Shown in pieces: positions 1-11,476 of a stretch of 64,000 bases of DNA. Under the pieces are notes generated by a model. It was not told the origin of the DNA and ran no database searches. It saw only the letters and a list, made by a program, of their open reading frames with translations. The position numbers were made by a program, and so were the translations under genes. Origin of the DNA: Muraenolepis orangiensis (Eukaryota; Chordata; Actinopteri; Gadiformes; Muraenolepididae); the NCBI GenBank assembly GCA_027704905.1, contig CM051006.1:4294415-4358414 (forward strand), read 5' to 3'. Position 1 is the stretch's first letter; every line of letters begins with the position of its first letter.

Positions 1-809
1 TCTTGATCGTTATCTTTATGGCTCTCAATGTCCGTGTGGCAGGGCGACCTCCCCCACCAATGATCCCCTTCTGCGCCCGGTCCTCCGGCCGCGACAGCTT
101 CCTCCTTCCTCCGGCACCATCCGGCCTGAGGGTCATTCTGTGATTTATTCCCCAATAAACAAACTCCATCTATTCTCCAATTGACTCATCCGCGGCCTCC
201 AACTGCGTTTTGTGAACACTTTCTTAACTACTGAGCAAATACATGTGTGCCATCACTCTAATTATCTAAAGGGTGGGGTACATGGGAACCCTTTCAACAC
301 ATGAATGCACACTTCTAAATTTATCCAAATATATGTATTATTCATATGAAATACACATGCATTTTCTTGATTTACACCAGTCTAAATAGGGAGCCTGATT
401 GGGAATAGGGAACAGGTGCGCTGACGTGACTCCGGTCTTCTGGGACGGAGTGTTCTGGGTGTAGTAACCCCAGGTGGCAGAGAGGGGGAGGCAGAGGAGC
501 GTGGAGGAGCAGAGGAGCGTCCATAAGAAGCAGGTAGCGGTTAGACAGTCAGAGACAGGTCATTAAGGAGCAGAGTTAGGGCATTGAATACAGAGGCAGG
601 TTATTTAGTACTATTTTAAAGGATGTCTTTGTAAGAAGAACTTGGCAAGAAGTATCTGGCATTGTGTACATTGTAAAGGAGTAGTCATATAGTTACACTG
701 TAATATATAGTACACACACACACACACTAAAGGAGGTGGAGAGAGAGAAAGAGAGAGAACTGAATGCCTTGAGAAGAGAAAAGAGAGACCTGGTGCACAC
801 TCAGATGGT
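1..809 (+). repeat. Copy A of a duplicated segment (second copy at 25130-25935)
   Basis: Positions 1-400 match 25135-25510 almost base for base, and the match resumes up to about 600. Copy A lacks about 70 bp that copy B has before 'gactaaatagggag'. From 730 to 790 copy A keeps the second half of a coiled-coil-coding exon that is complete in copy B (25810-25907). Its first half is replaced here by unrelated sequence and a short CA run. The copy is then interrupted at 818 by a CACTA-like transposon and resumes at 5165 with the flank 'cagatggtgtctgtc'. The first 400 bases look like retroelement LTR sequence, but no clear ends are visible. Confidence 0.75.
730..792 (+). pseudogene. Partial duplicate of the PHLDB-like coiled-coil exon
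   Basis: The bases match the 3' two thirds of the exon at 25810-25907, encoding charged Glu/Lys/Arg-rich coiled coil (KEVEREKERELNAL). The exon start and its splice acceptor are missing, so this copy cannot be a normal exon. It shows that copy A of the segment is a dead duplicate. Confidence 0.55.
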
Positions 810-836
810 GTGACTCACACTGTAAACCCGAATAAG

Positions 837-1290
837 TTAGCAGAACTCAAAAATTTTGAGGCAATCAATTGCCTCAAAATGTTTGAGTTGATCAACTCAA
901 AAATCTCAAGTTCTCAGAACTCAAAAATCTCAAGTTCTCAGAACTCAAAACTTTTGAGTTCTCAGAACTCAAAACTTTTGAGTTCTCAGAACTCAAAACT
1001 TTTGATTAGGTGCTACTTAACTAATTTAAGTTACTATGACTTAAAGTTGTCAGTTTTCAGAACTCAAAAGTTTTGATTAGGTTCTACTTGACTAATTTAA
1101 GTTACTATGACTTAAAGTTGTCAGTTTTCAGAACTCAAAAGTTTTGATTAGGTGCTACTTAACTAATTTAAGTTACTATGACTTAAAGTTGTCAGTTTTC
1201 AGAACTCAAAAGTTTTGATTAGGGGCTACTTGATTATTTTCAGTTACTACGACTTAAAGTTTTCAGTTTTCTATCCGTGGGAATAAGTTA
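837..1290. repeat. Subterminal tandem repeats of the CACTA-like element
   Basis: 'ctcaaaa/ttttgag' motifs alternate from 845 to 1000. A 71-bp unit starting 'gattagg' is then repeated four times, with starts at 1004, 1075, 1146 and 1217. Clustered short motifs near the ends are typical transposase-binding regions in CACTA elements; binding here is inferred. Confidence 0.7.
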
Positions 1291-1644
1291 ACAGAACTTA
1301 AAAAAATAAGTACACAACCACATTATTTGAACTTAATGAAAAATAGTTTTATGTACACATAAGTCAAACATAAATACAATAGAATCACTATAATTAAACA
1401 ACTTTACAACAGTTAAATATGGCAAATAGAAAATAAAAACAAATAGAAAAATAGAAAATAGAAAAAATTAACAGTGCACATTGTGTAGTAGGCCTATTGA
1501 TAAATGTATAGAAAGAAGGATACCTCAGTGAGGTATTATTGAAGGCCTTCTGAATCAAAGTTCTTTGCTTACTTCTTAAGGCATTATTGTGACAAAGGGA
1601 AAGAACTTTGATTCACAATAATAATACCTCACCCCACATCCTTT

Positions 1645-3500
1645 CTACACATTTATCATCAAGTCATTCTTGAGTGTCTGCAACCTGGGCGACAGTCTAC
1701 CAGCTTCTAGACCAAGTACAATCTTCTGAACGAATTCAAAAGTGTTGGTCAGCGCTTTAGGATAGCTGAGGTGTAGTGCATAAATCAGTCCAAACATGAC
1801 CAGGAAGGCATCACCAAATCTGGGGAGGCTGATCACGATGTCACTCTCGAGGACGACAGAGATTTTCACAGGCTGGTAGTGAACTGGACTTGTGTCATGG
1901 TCACTGATGACAGTAAGGAGGGCCACAGCAACATCGTCAAGCTCTGGCTCATCAGGCTCCTGAATGAATGAAAGAGACATACTAATCACAAACTAATCCA
2001 TGGTTTCTACTAATATAAGAGTTAAATAGAAAACATTTTTCCACAATATAGTACTTAATATATTTTATAACGTTTTTGTTTGGTTATTGTTTTTGACAAA
2101 TCATCTCTCCTTATCATTTAAGTACTGCTGGTGCAGCACAAAGCTAAGTATATGGAGTTATGTTTGTAAGTTGTAAGTAAAAACAGAAGAATCAGCCGAG
2201 TTACCAGAGAATCTAAGTGGCGGGAGATAGACTGATACTAAGCTCAAGAACACATACAGGAAAATGTTTTACTAAACTTCTTATCGCTTTGAACAAAACA
2301 CCATCCAGTTCATTTGTAGTAGGGTGAAATAAAACAGACCATACCTCTCCAAATCACACAAACTGTATGGATAGACTAAACAAGGGTAAGTCCTAAAACA
2401 TGTTAGTATTTTGATTAACTGTTCACTTAATATACAGTGGTACTGTTCATTATTTAAGGAGACTCACTGTGCAGGTTCTGAAAAATCCAGAGACTTCCTC
2501 GTTCAGATACACAGGAAGTGCATGTGGTGCGCCTGGTGTGGATGTCATGGATTTCCTATTAAGATAAAAACAGTGTATATACTGAAAAGTTTACTGAACA
2601 ATGCTGATTTTAAACAGTCCAATCAGAACATATGTCCACAAATAACCTCTACACATCTTTAATGCAATCAGACAAATAGCAAACACAAAGTGGACTAATT
2701 GTAAAATGTAAAAGCTCATTTGAATCATTGAAGCTGTCCAATGTTAGAGGTTCAACCTACGACATGTATAATAATCTATTCACCCGTTCATCGTGGATTC
2801 GTAAAATGTCTGCCAACGCAACTGCTGTGGTCCCAGTTTTGGACGCCTTCTGTCGAAATCACGTCATCAGTCTACGAATATGGTGGTCAAGCTCTGCGTA
2901 GAAGGTGTTGGGCAGGTTCCGGTTTGTAACCATCTGGAACTCTGCATACACCTACATTTAAAAACAGCATAAGGACAATACATCAACATCAATTAGTCAG
3001 TTAAACTTGGAGGAACTCTTAAACTTCTATAACGCAGCAAATAGCCGCCAAATGAGTTAGAACCACAACTTTAACTTTAAAGCACACAGAATGTGCAATA
3101 TGTTAACACAGGAAAAAAATATCCATATTACCACAGACTCTATTTTAAGAGCAGGCCAGGTCCATGAGCTCATTCACTGGTGGGCAGGAGTTTACTATGG
3201 TCTGTCCGCGCAGGGCAAATGTGGTCTGCATCATCTTGGTATTGAGAGGCAGGTTCTTCTCAGTCTTCTTCAGTTCTTCAGCAATTGTCTGCCTCAACTG
3301 CTGAATGATGACTGAAATGTACACATGCAATCAGTATAGAGGCATGGAAGAGGGCTGTGCTGCAGTCTGTAGTGTTTAAATAACTGTATTCTGGAAGTGA
3401 AAGAAGGAGCGCACAACTTACACTGCCAGACCATATCGGAACAAGCCACCTGAAAGGAAAAAAAAATGACAAAGTTTAGACCTCCATCAACAACATTCAA
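1645..3500 (-). pseudogene. Decayed transposon-carried gene: C2H2-type N-terminus, SAMD3-like C-terminus
   Basis: At least four to five minus-strand coding pieces lie in the right order. 3294-3500 encodes a zinc-finger-like segment with the order C..C..H....H (QCKLCAPSF and FKHYRLQH). About 3155-3313 encodes a basic piece (TKMMQTTFALRGQTIV). About 2780-2945 encodes NRNLPNTFYAELDHHIRRL and is broken by a TGA. About 2440-2560 encodes another short piece. 1645-1989 encodes the C-terminus (ALTNTFEFVQKIVLGLEAG). I recognise this organisation from multi-copy fish proteins annotated as 'sterile alpha motif domain-containing 3-like', which are repeat-associated. It sits wholly inside the CACTA-like element. 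Function is unknown and the stops argue that this copy is dead. Confidence 0.5.
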
Positions 3501-3799
3501 ACCAGAATTACTTACAACTCAATATAACAAAAAGTTCATTACTATTAGCTTACAAAAACATGACCATGGAATACAGAATACACAATACTGCTGTGCGGTT
3601 GGAAACCCAGGCTGTAAAAGCCAGCTGGCTAGCTAATGACCAGCTAGCCATAAGTTATCCCTTACACGTGTTCCACCATGAATGGAAGGAAACCACGTGC
3701 TCGAAATTTTAACACCGTTTTGGGCTTCGGTTTGGTTTAGATAGCGAGCAAGTTAGTAACCAGAGTTAGCTCTTAAAAACAAGATTCATTTTCCCATAA

Positions 3800-3885
3800 C
3801 CTGAATACATTTACATTACATTTAGGGCATTTGTCAGACGCTTTTATCCAAAGCGACTTACAAAGAGTACAATTGTTGAAGACAG
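3800..3885 (-). repeat. Teleost interspersed repeat with 'agacgcttttatccaaagcg' core
   Basis: The core is near-palindromic and is preceded by 'acatttacattacattta'. The same core occurs in the opposite orientation at 47350-47420 and, diverged, at 47640-47690. The motif is very common in fish genomes; the family name was not determined. Confidence 0.5.
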
Positions 3886-4149
3886 CAATATATCTCCGTG
3901 GTGCATAAAGATAAGAAAAAGAGTAGGTTTCAAGCATTCCTGCTTCCTGCTGAATAGTGCAACGTTACATGAGCCTCATGTGCTCTGCACTACACCAACA
4001 TGCGAGACTAGCGAGAACAATTGAGCGAAATTATATTTTTAAGTCAGGTAGATTAAATGAGCAGAAATAACTAACTATAATTGGTATAATGTATGTGATG
4101 TATCTATTAATTAATACTGAAAGTAACTTACCATGCACCTTGGACAAGA

Positions 4150-4350
4150 TCTTGGAGTTCTTCAACGCGGTTGGGGGGAGGAGAGCAAATGATCGCGGTG
4201 GAGTGGGGGAGGGGGGTGGAGTGGGGGAGGGGGGTGGAGCGAATCAACTGGGGGTGGGGGGTGGGTTGAAACCGCCCGTCAAGGGGAGAGGGGGGAGGGG
4301 CGTGTTGCTGAAACAGTTCATGGAGGGGGGAGGGGCGTGTTGCTGAAACA
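4150..4350 (+). repeat. G-rich low-complexity tract inside the CACTA-like element
   Basis: Repeats of 'gtgggggaggggggtggag' type, with a longer duplicated piece 'ggaggggcgtgttgctgaaac' at 4295 and 4328. No gene. Confidence 0.6.
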
Positions 4351-5216
4351 TCGTCTGACCCTCAAGGGTGGCGACTAGACCAATGTGTGCGTTCATGCAG
4401 CGTTTCCGCTGGTAAGGTTTCCACGGCTAAAACCTTGCCGCCACACCATACATTTGATAATAAAGAATAGGGCTGTCAAGGTTAATGCGTTACTAACGCG
4501 TCGCCGTTAACGCCCCCCCGTTCGGACCTGAAGTCCCGCCGCCACCCTCCCCCCCACCCCCACCGCTGGCCATCGCGACCTGAATCCCCCCCCCGTCTGA
4601 CACCCATGAGATCAATTCCACAGGAATCACTGCTTCCATGAGTATATACCACACACCCAACCCCACATAAATGCCAGAAGAACCCATGCCTGTGGATTAA
4701 AGACCAAAGATCGTACCTCTTGTCTTGTGTTCTGACCGACACGAGTGCGAGTGCGCGCGATATACAGAGTCATCATATACAGTCCTTTAAAGTCCTCCCC
4801 AATACCCACTATAATGTTACTGACATCAGACACATGCAGTAATGTTGAAACAATAGAAATCAGTGGAATTTATCATTTTGAATATGTAATTACTTAATTA
4901 TTTAAATTATTTTATTTTATTTTATTATTATTATATTATATTAATAAAATATTATATTATTATATTATTATAATTATGATTTAATTATTTAATTCTCGTG
5001 CTTAAGTTATGCTTTTAAGTTATGCTTACTTAATAAACAAATAGTTCAAGTCAATCAAGTTAATCAATCAAGTTAAGTTGCAGTTACTCAAAAAAGGACG
5101 ACAAGTCACACGAGTACACACTACTTAATCTATTTGATTACTTTGAACATTCGGGTTTACAGTGCAGATGGTGTCTGTCTACCTGCCTGTCTGTCTGTCT
5201 GTCTGTCTGCTGGTAT

Positions 5217-5749
5217 TGTCACAAAGGTGTGTGGTGAGGTTGGACCCAGAACGCAGGCGGAGACCAGAAAAGGAAGAACAGGGGTTTTATTACGGCACAA
5301 CACACAATAGATTGTTATCTCCAGGACCGACGAGGGATCTGGGACCGGGAAGTCAAGGTGCGTCGATCCGACAGGTAGCAGACGTAGGGATAGTTGGGAC
5401 AGGCGATGGGTCGGGTTACTGGGAAGTCAAGGTGCGTTGAGGTGGTGCGTCGAGGTGCGTCGATCGTCTGGACCGACGAGGGGCTGGAACAGCAGACGAG
5501 CGGGCTATCTCTCTGATAGTCCGTAGCAGGGTGATCAAAAGCCAGGGATGAATGTCACCTGGGGACTGGTAGCGTACCGGTTACACATAGTACGAACGAG
5601 CGACGTCTCTCACTGACGCCGCTGTATAAATAGCCCCCCAGGTGAGATCAATGGCAATTAGCCACGGGAATGGTTGGCAGGTGCGTGTGTGTGCGCCTCT
5701 AGCGCACGCGGCCTGGCAACGCCCCCTGACAACCACCGTAACCGTGACA
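5217..5749 (-). mobile_element. 3' LTR of gypsy element 1
   Basis: Read on the minus strand it begins TGTCACGG (5749) and ends ...TTTGTGACA (5217), giving TG...CA ends. The bases 5750-5762 are a run of C on the plus strand, that is, a purine-rich tract just upstream of the LTR in minus orientation. The chromodomain end of pol lies immediately upstream. Length is 533 bp. No 5' LTR is seen. Confidence 0.7.
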
Positions 5750-5760
5750 GTACCCCCCCC

Positions 5761-7174
5761 TCAACGGGTGCCTCCTGACGCCCCACTCGGCCTGTTGGGA
5801 TGTTCCTGATGGAAGTCGCGGATGAGGGACAGATCCAGGACACTCCGCCGTGGAATCCAACTCCACTCCTCCGGGCCGTACCCTTCCCAATCCACCAGGT
5901 ACTGGAAACCCCGGCCACGGCGACGGATGTCCAGGATCTTTCTCACCGTGTAGGTGGGATGGTTGTCGATGATCCTGGGGGGGGGAGGGGGTGTGGTGGG
6001 GGGGCACAAGGGACTGGAAGACACAGGTTTCAATAGGGAGACATGAAAGGTGGGATGAACCTTCATGGCTGGCGGCAATCTTAACCGTACAGAAACCGGA
6101 TTGATGACCTTGTCCACCGTGTAAGGTCCCACATAACGAGGCGCCAACTTCCGGGACTGTACCTGGAGTGGCAGGTCACGGGAGGAGAGCCAAACCTGTT
6201 GTCCAGGTCGATAGATGGGTGCCTGAACCCTCCGACGGTCCGCCCAAACGCCGGTTCCAATCGGCCGTACGAAGGAGTGCCGACCGTGCGGTCCTCCAAA
6301 TCCGGCGGCAGCACTGGAGGTGGGCCTGTACCGACGGCACCGCAATCTCCTCCTCCTGGACGGGAAACATGGGTGGTTGATAGCCCAGTGATGCCTGGAA
6401 TGGCGACATCCCCGTGGCGTCGCTGATCAGGGAGTTGTGGGCGTACTCCACCCAAGGGAGGTGGGAACTCCATGAAGATGGATGGCGCGCGGCGACGCAG
6501 CGGAGAGCCGCTTCCAGGTCCTGGTTGGCTCTCTCCGTTTGTCCATTGGACTGAGGATGGTATCCGGAGGAGAGGCTGGCGGTGGCCCCCAGAGCCTGGC
6601 AGAACGCCTTCCACAACTGCGACGCAAACTGTGGCCCCCGGTCGGACACTATGTCCAGGGGTATCCCGTGCAGACGAAATACCTGCAGCACCAGGAGGTC
6701 CGCCGTCTCCTTGGCCGAGGGAAGCTTGGGCAACGGCACAAAATGGACCGCCTTCGAAAACCGGTCGACGATGGTGAGGATGGTGGAGTTACCAGACGAC
6801 GGCGGAAGACCGGTGACAAAGTCCACGGCGATGTGCGACCAAGGCCGACGAGGGATAGGCAGCGGCTGCAGCAACCCCGCAGGAGGTCGATGTGAGGCCT
6901 TGCTGCGTGCACAGACGGTGCAGGCCGTGACAAAGGCCTGGGTGTCCCGGGAGATGGAAGGCCACCAGAAGCTCCCTCTGAGGAAGGACAGGGTCCGTGC
7001 AAAGCCGGGATGGCAGGTCAGATGGGAGGAATGAGCCCACTGCAGCACCCGAGACCTAACTGGATCGGGTACAAACAGCCGGTTAGCGGGACCATTACCT
7101 GGATCTGGATGAGTCAGCTGAGCCGACCGGACGAGACCCTCGATCTCCCATGTGACTGCCCCAATCACGCACAC
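5761..7174 (-). pseudogene. Gypsy (chromovirus-type) pol fragment: integrase plus chromodomain
   Basis: Minus strand, two overlapping frames. 7174-6176 encodes the integrase: the zinc-binding region (HSSHLTCHPG, then CTVCARSK), and the core with D in IAVDFVTG, D in VSDRGPQF and E in NGQTERAN, the last two separated by 35 residues as in a DD35E catalytic triad. 6345-5761 encodes the C-terminal part (YRPGQQVWLSS, KLAPRYVGPY) and a chromodomain (FQYLVDWEGYGPEEWSW). The two parts are in different frames, so a one-base shift lies around 6240-6300. Protease, reverse transcriptase and RNase H are missing upstream. A copia origin is excluded by the chromodomain and gene order. Confidence 0.85.
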
Positions 7175-7964
7175 CGGAGGCAGGATGGTCTCTGGCTCGA
7201 CGAGATCCCTCTCGGCGTCCCACTGGCTTTATTTACTGGAAAACACACACAAAGTGGGGGAGACGATCCGCGGGGAGACGATCCGCAGAGTACCGGCAGG
7301 TAGTTGACCGGCGAGTAGTCCGGGACAGTCAAATACTAAATCAGGGAGTGTTTTTTAAACTGTATATGACATGGATGAAGGTTGCCACAGACAGAACTTT
7401 TAAAACTATGAATACATACATATGTTGGGTTAATGTGTGTAATACTTCATAAATTAATAGACAAAAATTGTTTATGTATATGATGATATACATTCTATCT
7501 GGGGTTAATAATGTAATGTCTTGTAAATATAAATGACGAAAACTGATACAATTAAAATGAAATAAAAATAAAATATTGTCCTTGGCCCAAATGGCTTTAC
7601 CAGTTAGATCTACAATATAATACACCATGTTAAACTTAGTACATTGTATTGACTCACATATTTAAAAAAGCCTCTATTTGTGAATTTGTTTCACAACATC
7701 CTGTTCTCCTCACTTCCCCCTGAGCTCTGAAACCCGACGCGGTCTCCATGGTTAAGAACTTCCTTTTCACATTGCTCTAATCTAGTCTCTGTATCTCTGT
7801 AGCTAGTGTATAGTTAGGTAGAATGAAGGTGTTGCTAGTGTGTCTAGTGTGTAGTTAGTTTCACTTAAGGTGTGGCTAGTGTAGGCCTATACTTGGTGTT
7901 ATAAAGGTGGCTTCCACCAATGGTTGTATACCAGGCTGTAGTCCTGTGCATTTAACTACATTAC
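7175..7964. other. No gene seen; retroelement edge and unique AT-rich DNA
   Basis: 7200-7335 contains the direct duplication 'gagacgatccgcggg/gagacgatccgcaga' and looks like the truncated edge of the gypsy insertion. 7340-7960 is AT-rich with no convincing reading frame, splice-flanked exon or repeat ends. Confidence 0.4.
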
Positions 7965-9520
7965 ATTACATTAGATTAGATTGAAATTGATTGTCATTGT
8001 ACAGCACAAGTACAGTACAGCGAAAGGAATTTGGCATCTAACCAGAGCGCAAATGTTGCAGTAAAGTGCATGGTAATATATAATGTACAGTTGTTTATTA
8101 ATATGTAAAAACAGTCTACTAAAAAAACTACAACTAAAAACAGGTAGAGTAGAGTAGATATGAGATATGTGCAGAATTCTAGGTATATATATATATATAC
8201 AAGGTAAGTATACAAGTGTAAACAGGTAGTGAGCAGGGGTATGCAGTTGGATCAAAATATAAATATATATAAATGTATACACAGCAGGTAGTGAGCAGGG
8301 GTGTGTAGTTATATCAGCAGTTGACGATAAATATATATATATACGGTAAGTACAGTAAAAATGTACATGACTATCATACAGTTATGTAAATGATAAATAT
8401 GTAATCTATAAATATATAAACTGTAGATAGAGGTAGGGAGTTATGATACATTGCAAGGCTGTTGAAGACATTGATGGTGAAAGGGTATTGTCAGCAGGGT
8501 TCAGAGTTCATATGTTGGGCAGCAGAGGGGGGGGGGGGCTGTGGTACAGAGTTCAGATGGGGGGGGGGCTGTCATCGTGGTACAGAGTTCAGAGAGATGA
8601 CAGCTGAGGGGAAGAAGTTGTTCCTAAGCCTGCTTGACTTGGAACAAATGTTTATATAGGGCCCCCCGGAGGGGAGGAGGGCAAACAGTCCATGGTTGGG
8701 GTGAGAGGTGTCTTTGACAAGTTTTTGTGCCTTCCTCAGACACCGTTTGTGGTGGGTAGTGTTTATTGCAGGGAGGGGTAATTCAACTTGTACCAAGATA
8801 GGTCCTCGGAGATGTGGACCCCCAGGAATTTGAAGCTGGAGACACGCTCGACCGCCGCCCCGTTGATGAGGATGCGTGTGCGCCAGCTCTGGTCTTTCTG
8901 AAGTCCACGATCAGGTCTTCTTGGTGTTGAGGGCCAGGTTGTTGTCAGCGCACCACGCCACCAGGTGCTGGACCTCCACCCTGTAGGCTGCCTCATCGTT
9001 GTTCTTGATGAGGCTCACAACCGTTTCGTCTGAAAACTTAATGGTGTTTGTACCATGTACAGGACTGCAGTCGTGGGTGAAGAGGAAGTAGAGGAGAGGG
9101 CTCAGCAAACAGCCCTGGGTGAGGGTGGAGGAGGTGAGACTGTCTAACCTGACTGACTGGGGTATGTTGGTTAGGAAGTCCAATAACCAGTTACAAACAG
9201 AGGGGTTAATGTCAAGATTCTTGGTTTCCATGAGGTCACCAAGTTTGCGGATGAGTTTGGAGGGGATGATAGTGTTAAATACTGAGCTGAAGTCGATGAA
9301 CAGCATTATCACGTGGGTGTTGCTCTCATCCAGGTGGGAGAGAGCAGAGTGAAGGCCTGAGGAGATTGGTCCTCCGTGCTCCTGTTTTCATGGTAGGCAA
9401 ATTGGTGTTTATCCAGTGAGGGTGAGAGGCCCGATTTGAGGTTAGCCAGGACCAACCTCTCGAAGCACTTCATGATGATGGGGGTGAGTGCAAAAGGGCG
9501 GAAGTTGTTTAAGTAGCCAG
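7965..9520 (-). mobile_element. L2/Rex1-like LINE fragment (RT and 3' end)
   Basis: The minus strand encodes reverse transcriptase pieces: FIDFSSVFNTIIPSKL and TQGCLLSPLLYFLFTHD (9312-8911), where the catalytic box reads FSDE instead of FADD. Then come SSFKFLGVHISEDLSW and the family C-terminus (HPNHGLFALLPSGG, 8796-8572). The 3' untranslated part, with AT-rich tracts and a terminal 'gattagatt' type tail, runs to about 7965. Frames are broken several times. This family's 3' end recurs at 15275, 17500-17760, 18262, 27325, 39875 and 60710. Confidence 0.8.
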
Positions 9521-9529
9521 AATATTATT

Positions 9530-9690
9530 CAGTGTGATAAAACCGTAAAACCCTAAACTAACACAATATTAACTCAGGTAACCCTAACCCTAACTTCATC
9601 CATAACCCTTTACCCACATAAAGGAGACACAATATGTAGAGTAACCTGCAGGGATTAGGCTGTTTCAGTAAGGGAACACGTAGTACACCC
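9530..9690 (+). repeat. Relic copy of CD22-like intron 6 sequence
   Basis: 'cctttacccacataaaggag', 'aacctgcagggattaggctg' and following bases match 13915-13990, the start of the last intron of the CD22-like gene, including the 'ccctaaccct' run before it. This suggests a local duplication that once carried part of a related gene. No coding exon of a second receptor is visible here. Confidence 0.6.
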
Positions 9691-10166
9691 AAAAGCAGAG
9701 TGAACAGAAGTCAGGTAGGACAGGTGTTTTAATGATCGGCGCAGACGCCGATTAACACGAGCAAAGGCAGAGGTACAGACAGGGAAAACCCCAGAAACGT
9801 GGTCAAGGCAAGCAGGTAACGGGATGTCCAGGGTGGAGGCAGAGGTTTAAAAACGCAAGTCAAAAACGAGGTTGTTATCCAGGCGATGGTCAAAAGACAG
9901 TGGATCAATAAACAGAACACAATACGTGAAACTTAGCTTGATACAGACGTGAGGCTTTCTGAAAATCAGGGTGATAATCCAGCAATGAGTAACACACAAT
10001 AGCTTAAATACAGCTTGGTGAATGAGGTGTGATTGAGAACAGTTGAGTCCAGTATGACACGACCGACAGGGATGTTACGGACTGGCATTCGGAACGGAGT
10101 CGTGACATCGCGGATCCAGGAAGCCCTACAACTAGGAGCGGGAAGAGCTGGGTTGGACCGTGACAG
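9690..10166 (-). mobile_element. Probable LTR fragment
   Basis: Read on the minus strand it starts TGTCACGGTCC (10166), the same opening as the gypsy LTR at 5749. It ends with a segment resembling gypsy LTR ends ('acccaaaagcagagtgaac' on plus). The left terminus is not clear, so it may be truncated. No internal coding region is present. Confidence 0.35.
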
Positions 10167-10169
10167 AAA

Positions 10170-11055
10170 GTATGTAAAACCGCCATCGCCCCCTTGTCCT
10201 ATCGCCTCGGCCGATCAGTGTGAAGAGTTTCCACAGAGTTGAGAAAATTAGATCGAACATGAGATACCACAGAGACTCATAGCTTTCCTTCTGCTTTTCT
10301 GCAAGCCATGGTCCGACCTCTTAAAGAAGCATCCACCCCTCTGATACATTTGAAAGGTTTTGGTGAAAAATGTATATCTTTTTTTATTGCACTATCAGAA
10401 GAACCTGCTTGCCTTAAGGTAATAAACAACCAGCTTCTTACGTGTGGCAGGGAGAGATCTCCATCTTAAAGATTAGACCTGCGTTCAGCCTTTGAATCAT
10501 GGCAGAAATATTCTTTCCAAATGTACTTTTAACAGTATTAACAGAGAACAGTATTAACATTATAAACCGAGAATGGTATTTACAGGGTTAACATTACATC
10601 GACCAGTATTAACAGAGAACAGTATCAACAGAGATCATTACTACATGCGTGAAGCCGTGAACCATATTAACAGTATTCACAGAGAACTGTATTAACATTA
10701 TAAAACGAGAATGGTATTTACAGGGTTAACATTACATCGACCAGTATTAACAGAGAACAGTATTAACAGTATTAAGTAGTTAACTATAAGGATATAGTTT
10801 TGTTAAACCTTTTATCTTTATCTTCTTCCTGAATGTACGCTCATCTCTAATCCTTCATGTCGTTTTGAATCTCTTCCTCATGTTCTTTTCTCACCCAGTG
10901 TTGAACAGAAGTTAAGTAGTTGAGGAAAAGTACTTTTCAGAAACGTCCACGTAATTCTCCACTCTATCAAGTAAGTCCACTCTTTTGTTTCTCTGTCTGT
11001 TTGTTAGAACAAAGGAACATATATACTGTTTACATGTGCCGTATGTATATATATA

Positions 11056-11086
<31 letters not shown>

Positions 11087-11430
11087 CTGTATATATAATT
11101 AGTCTTTTGGAGGACATACATCTTGTTTATCTTCTGAATATATGTATTATTTGATGGAAAATGATAGTCGTGCTAGTCTTACTGGTATTTTGAATAGATT
11201 ACAGAATGACACATTTATTTTTCAAATAACTTTACAAATAACTAAACACATACGTGTTTTTTAAATACTAATACTAATTACTTTTAGGGCCTTACTTTAG
11301 TGTTGCACAGAGCACCTTTAGTGTAGTACTATATTTAGTGTATTACTGGAGTTAATGCTGTCCGCTGTAGTTTAAATGATGAGATGAGAATGATGGTTTG
11401 TATTTCTCCTGATGAAGAACTGGGGAGAAC
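10170..11430. other. Upstream region of the CD22-like gene; short repeats, possible 5' UTR exon
   Basis: 10537-10630 and 10663-10765 are tandem copies of an 'acagtattaacagagaac' block. 11046-11096 is a TA microsatellite. A possible untranslated exon ends at about 10969 with the donor-like 'caa|gtaagt', and 'gatgaag|aac' at about 11417 could be the acceptor of the first coding exon; both are inferred. I see no TATA box I would defend. Confidence 0.35.
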
Positions 11431-11476
11431 ATGACTGGATCCTGGAGACTATTTCTGCTCTGTGGTCTCCTGCAAG
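11431..11476 (+). CDS. CD22-like exon 1: start codon and signal peptide
   Basis: ATG followed by MTGSWRLFLLCGLLQ, a short hydrophobic leader. The donor is CAAG|GTGAAG with phase 1, as is normal for Ig-superfamily leaders. The ATG is the only one giving a leader in frame with exon 2. Confidence 0.8.

Larger units (their letters stand above)
818..5164. mobile_element. CACTA-like (EnSpm/CMC-type) DNA transposon, decayed
   Basis: The ends are perfect 16-bp inverted repeats, CACTGTAAACCCGAAT at 818-833 and its complement at 5149-5164. A 2-bp 'ca' lies on both outer sides (816-817 and 5165-5166), as expected for the short target duplication of CACTG-ended elements. The undamaged target is seen in the duplicate copy near 25905-25930. 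Subterminal arrays of 'gaactcaaaa' motifs follow the left end. Inside lie remnants of a spliced minus-strand gene (1645-3500), G-rich low-complexity DNA (4160-4350) and a piece of a hAT end (about 4468). Superfamily assignment rests on the terminal CACTG and the short duplication. Confidence 0.75.

Noticed and set aside
5162..5440. Plus-strand ORF across the LTR border
   Set aside because: It spans a CTGT microsatellite and a gypsy LTR, so it is a chance frame.
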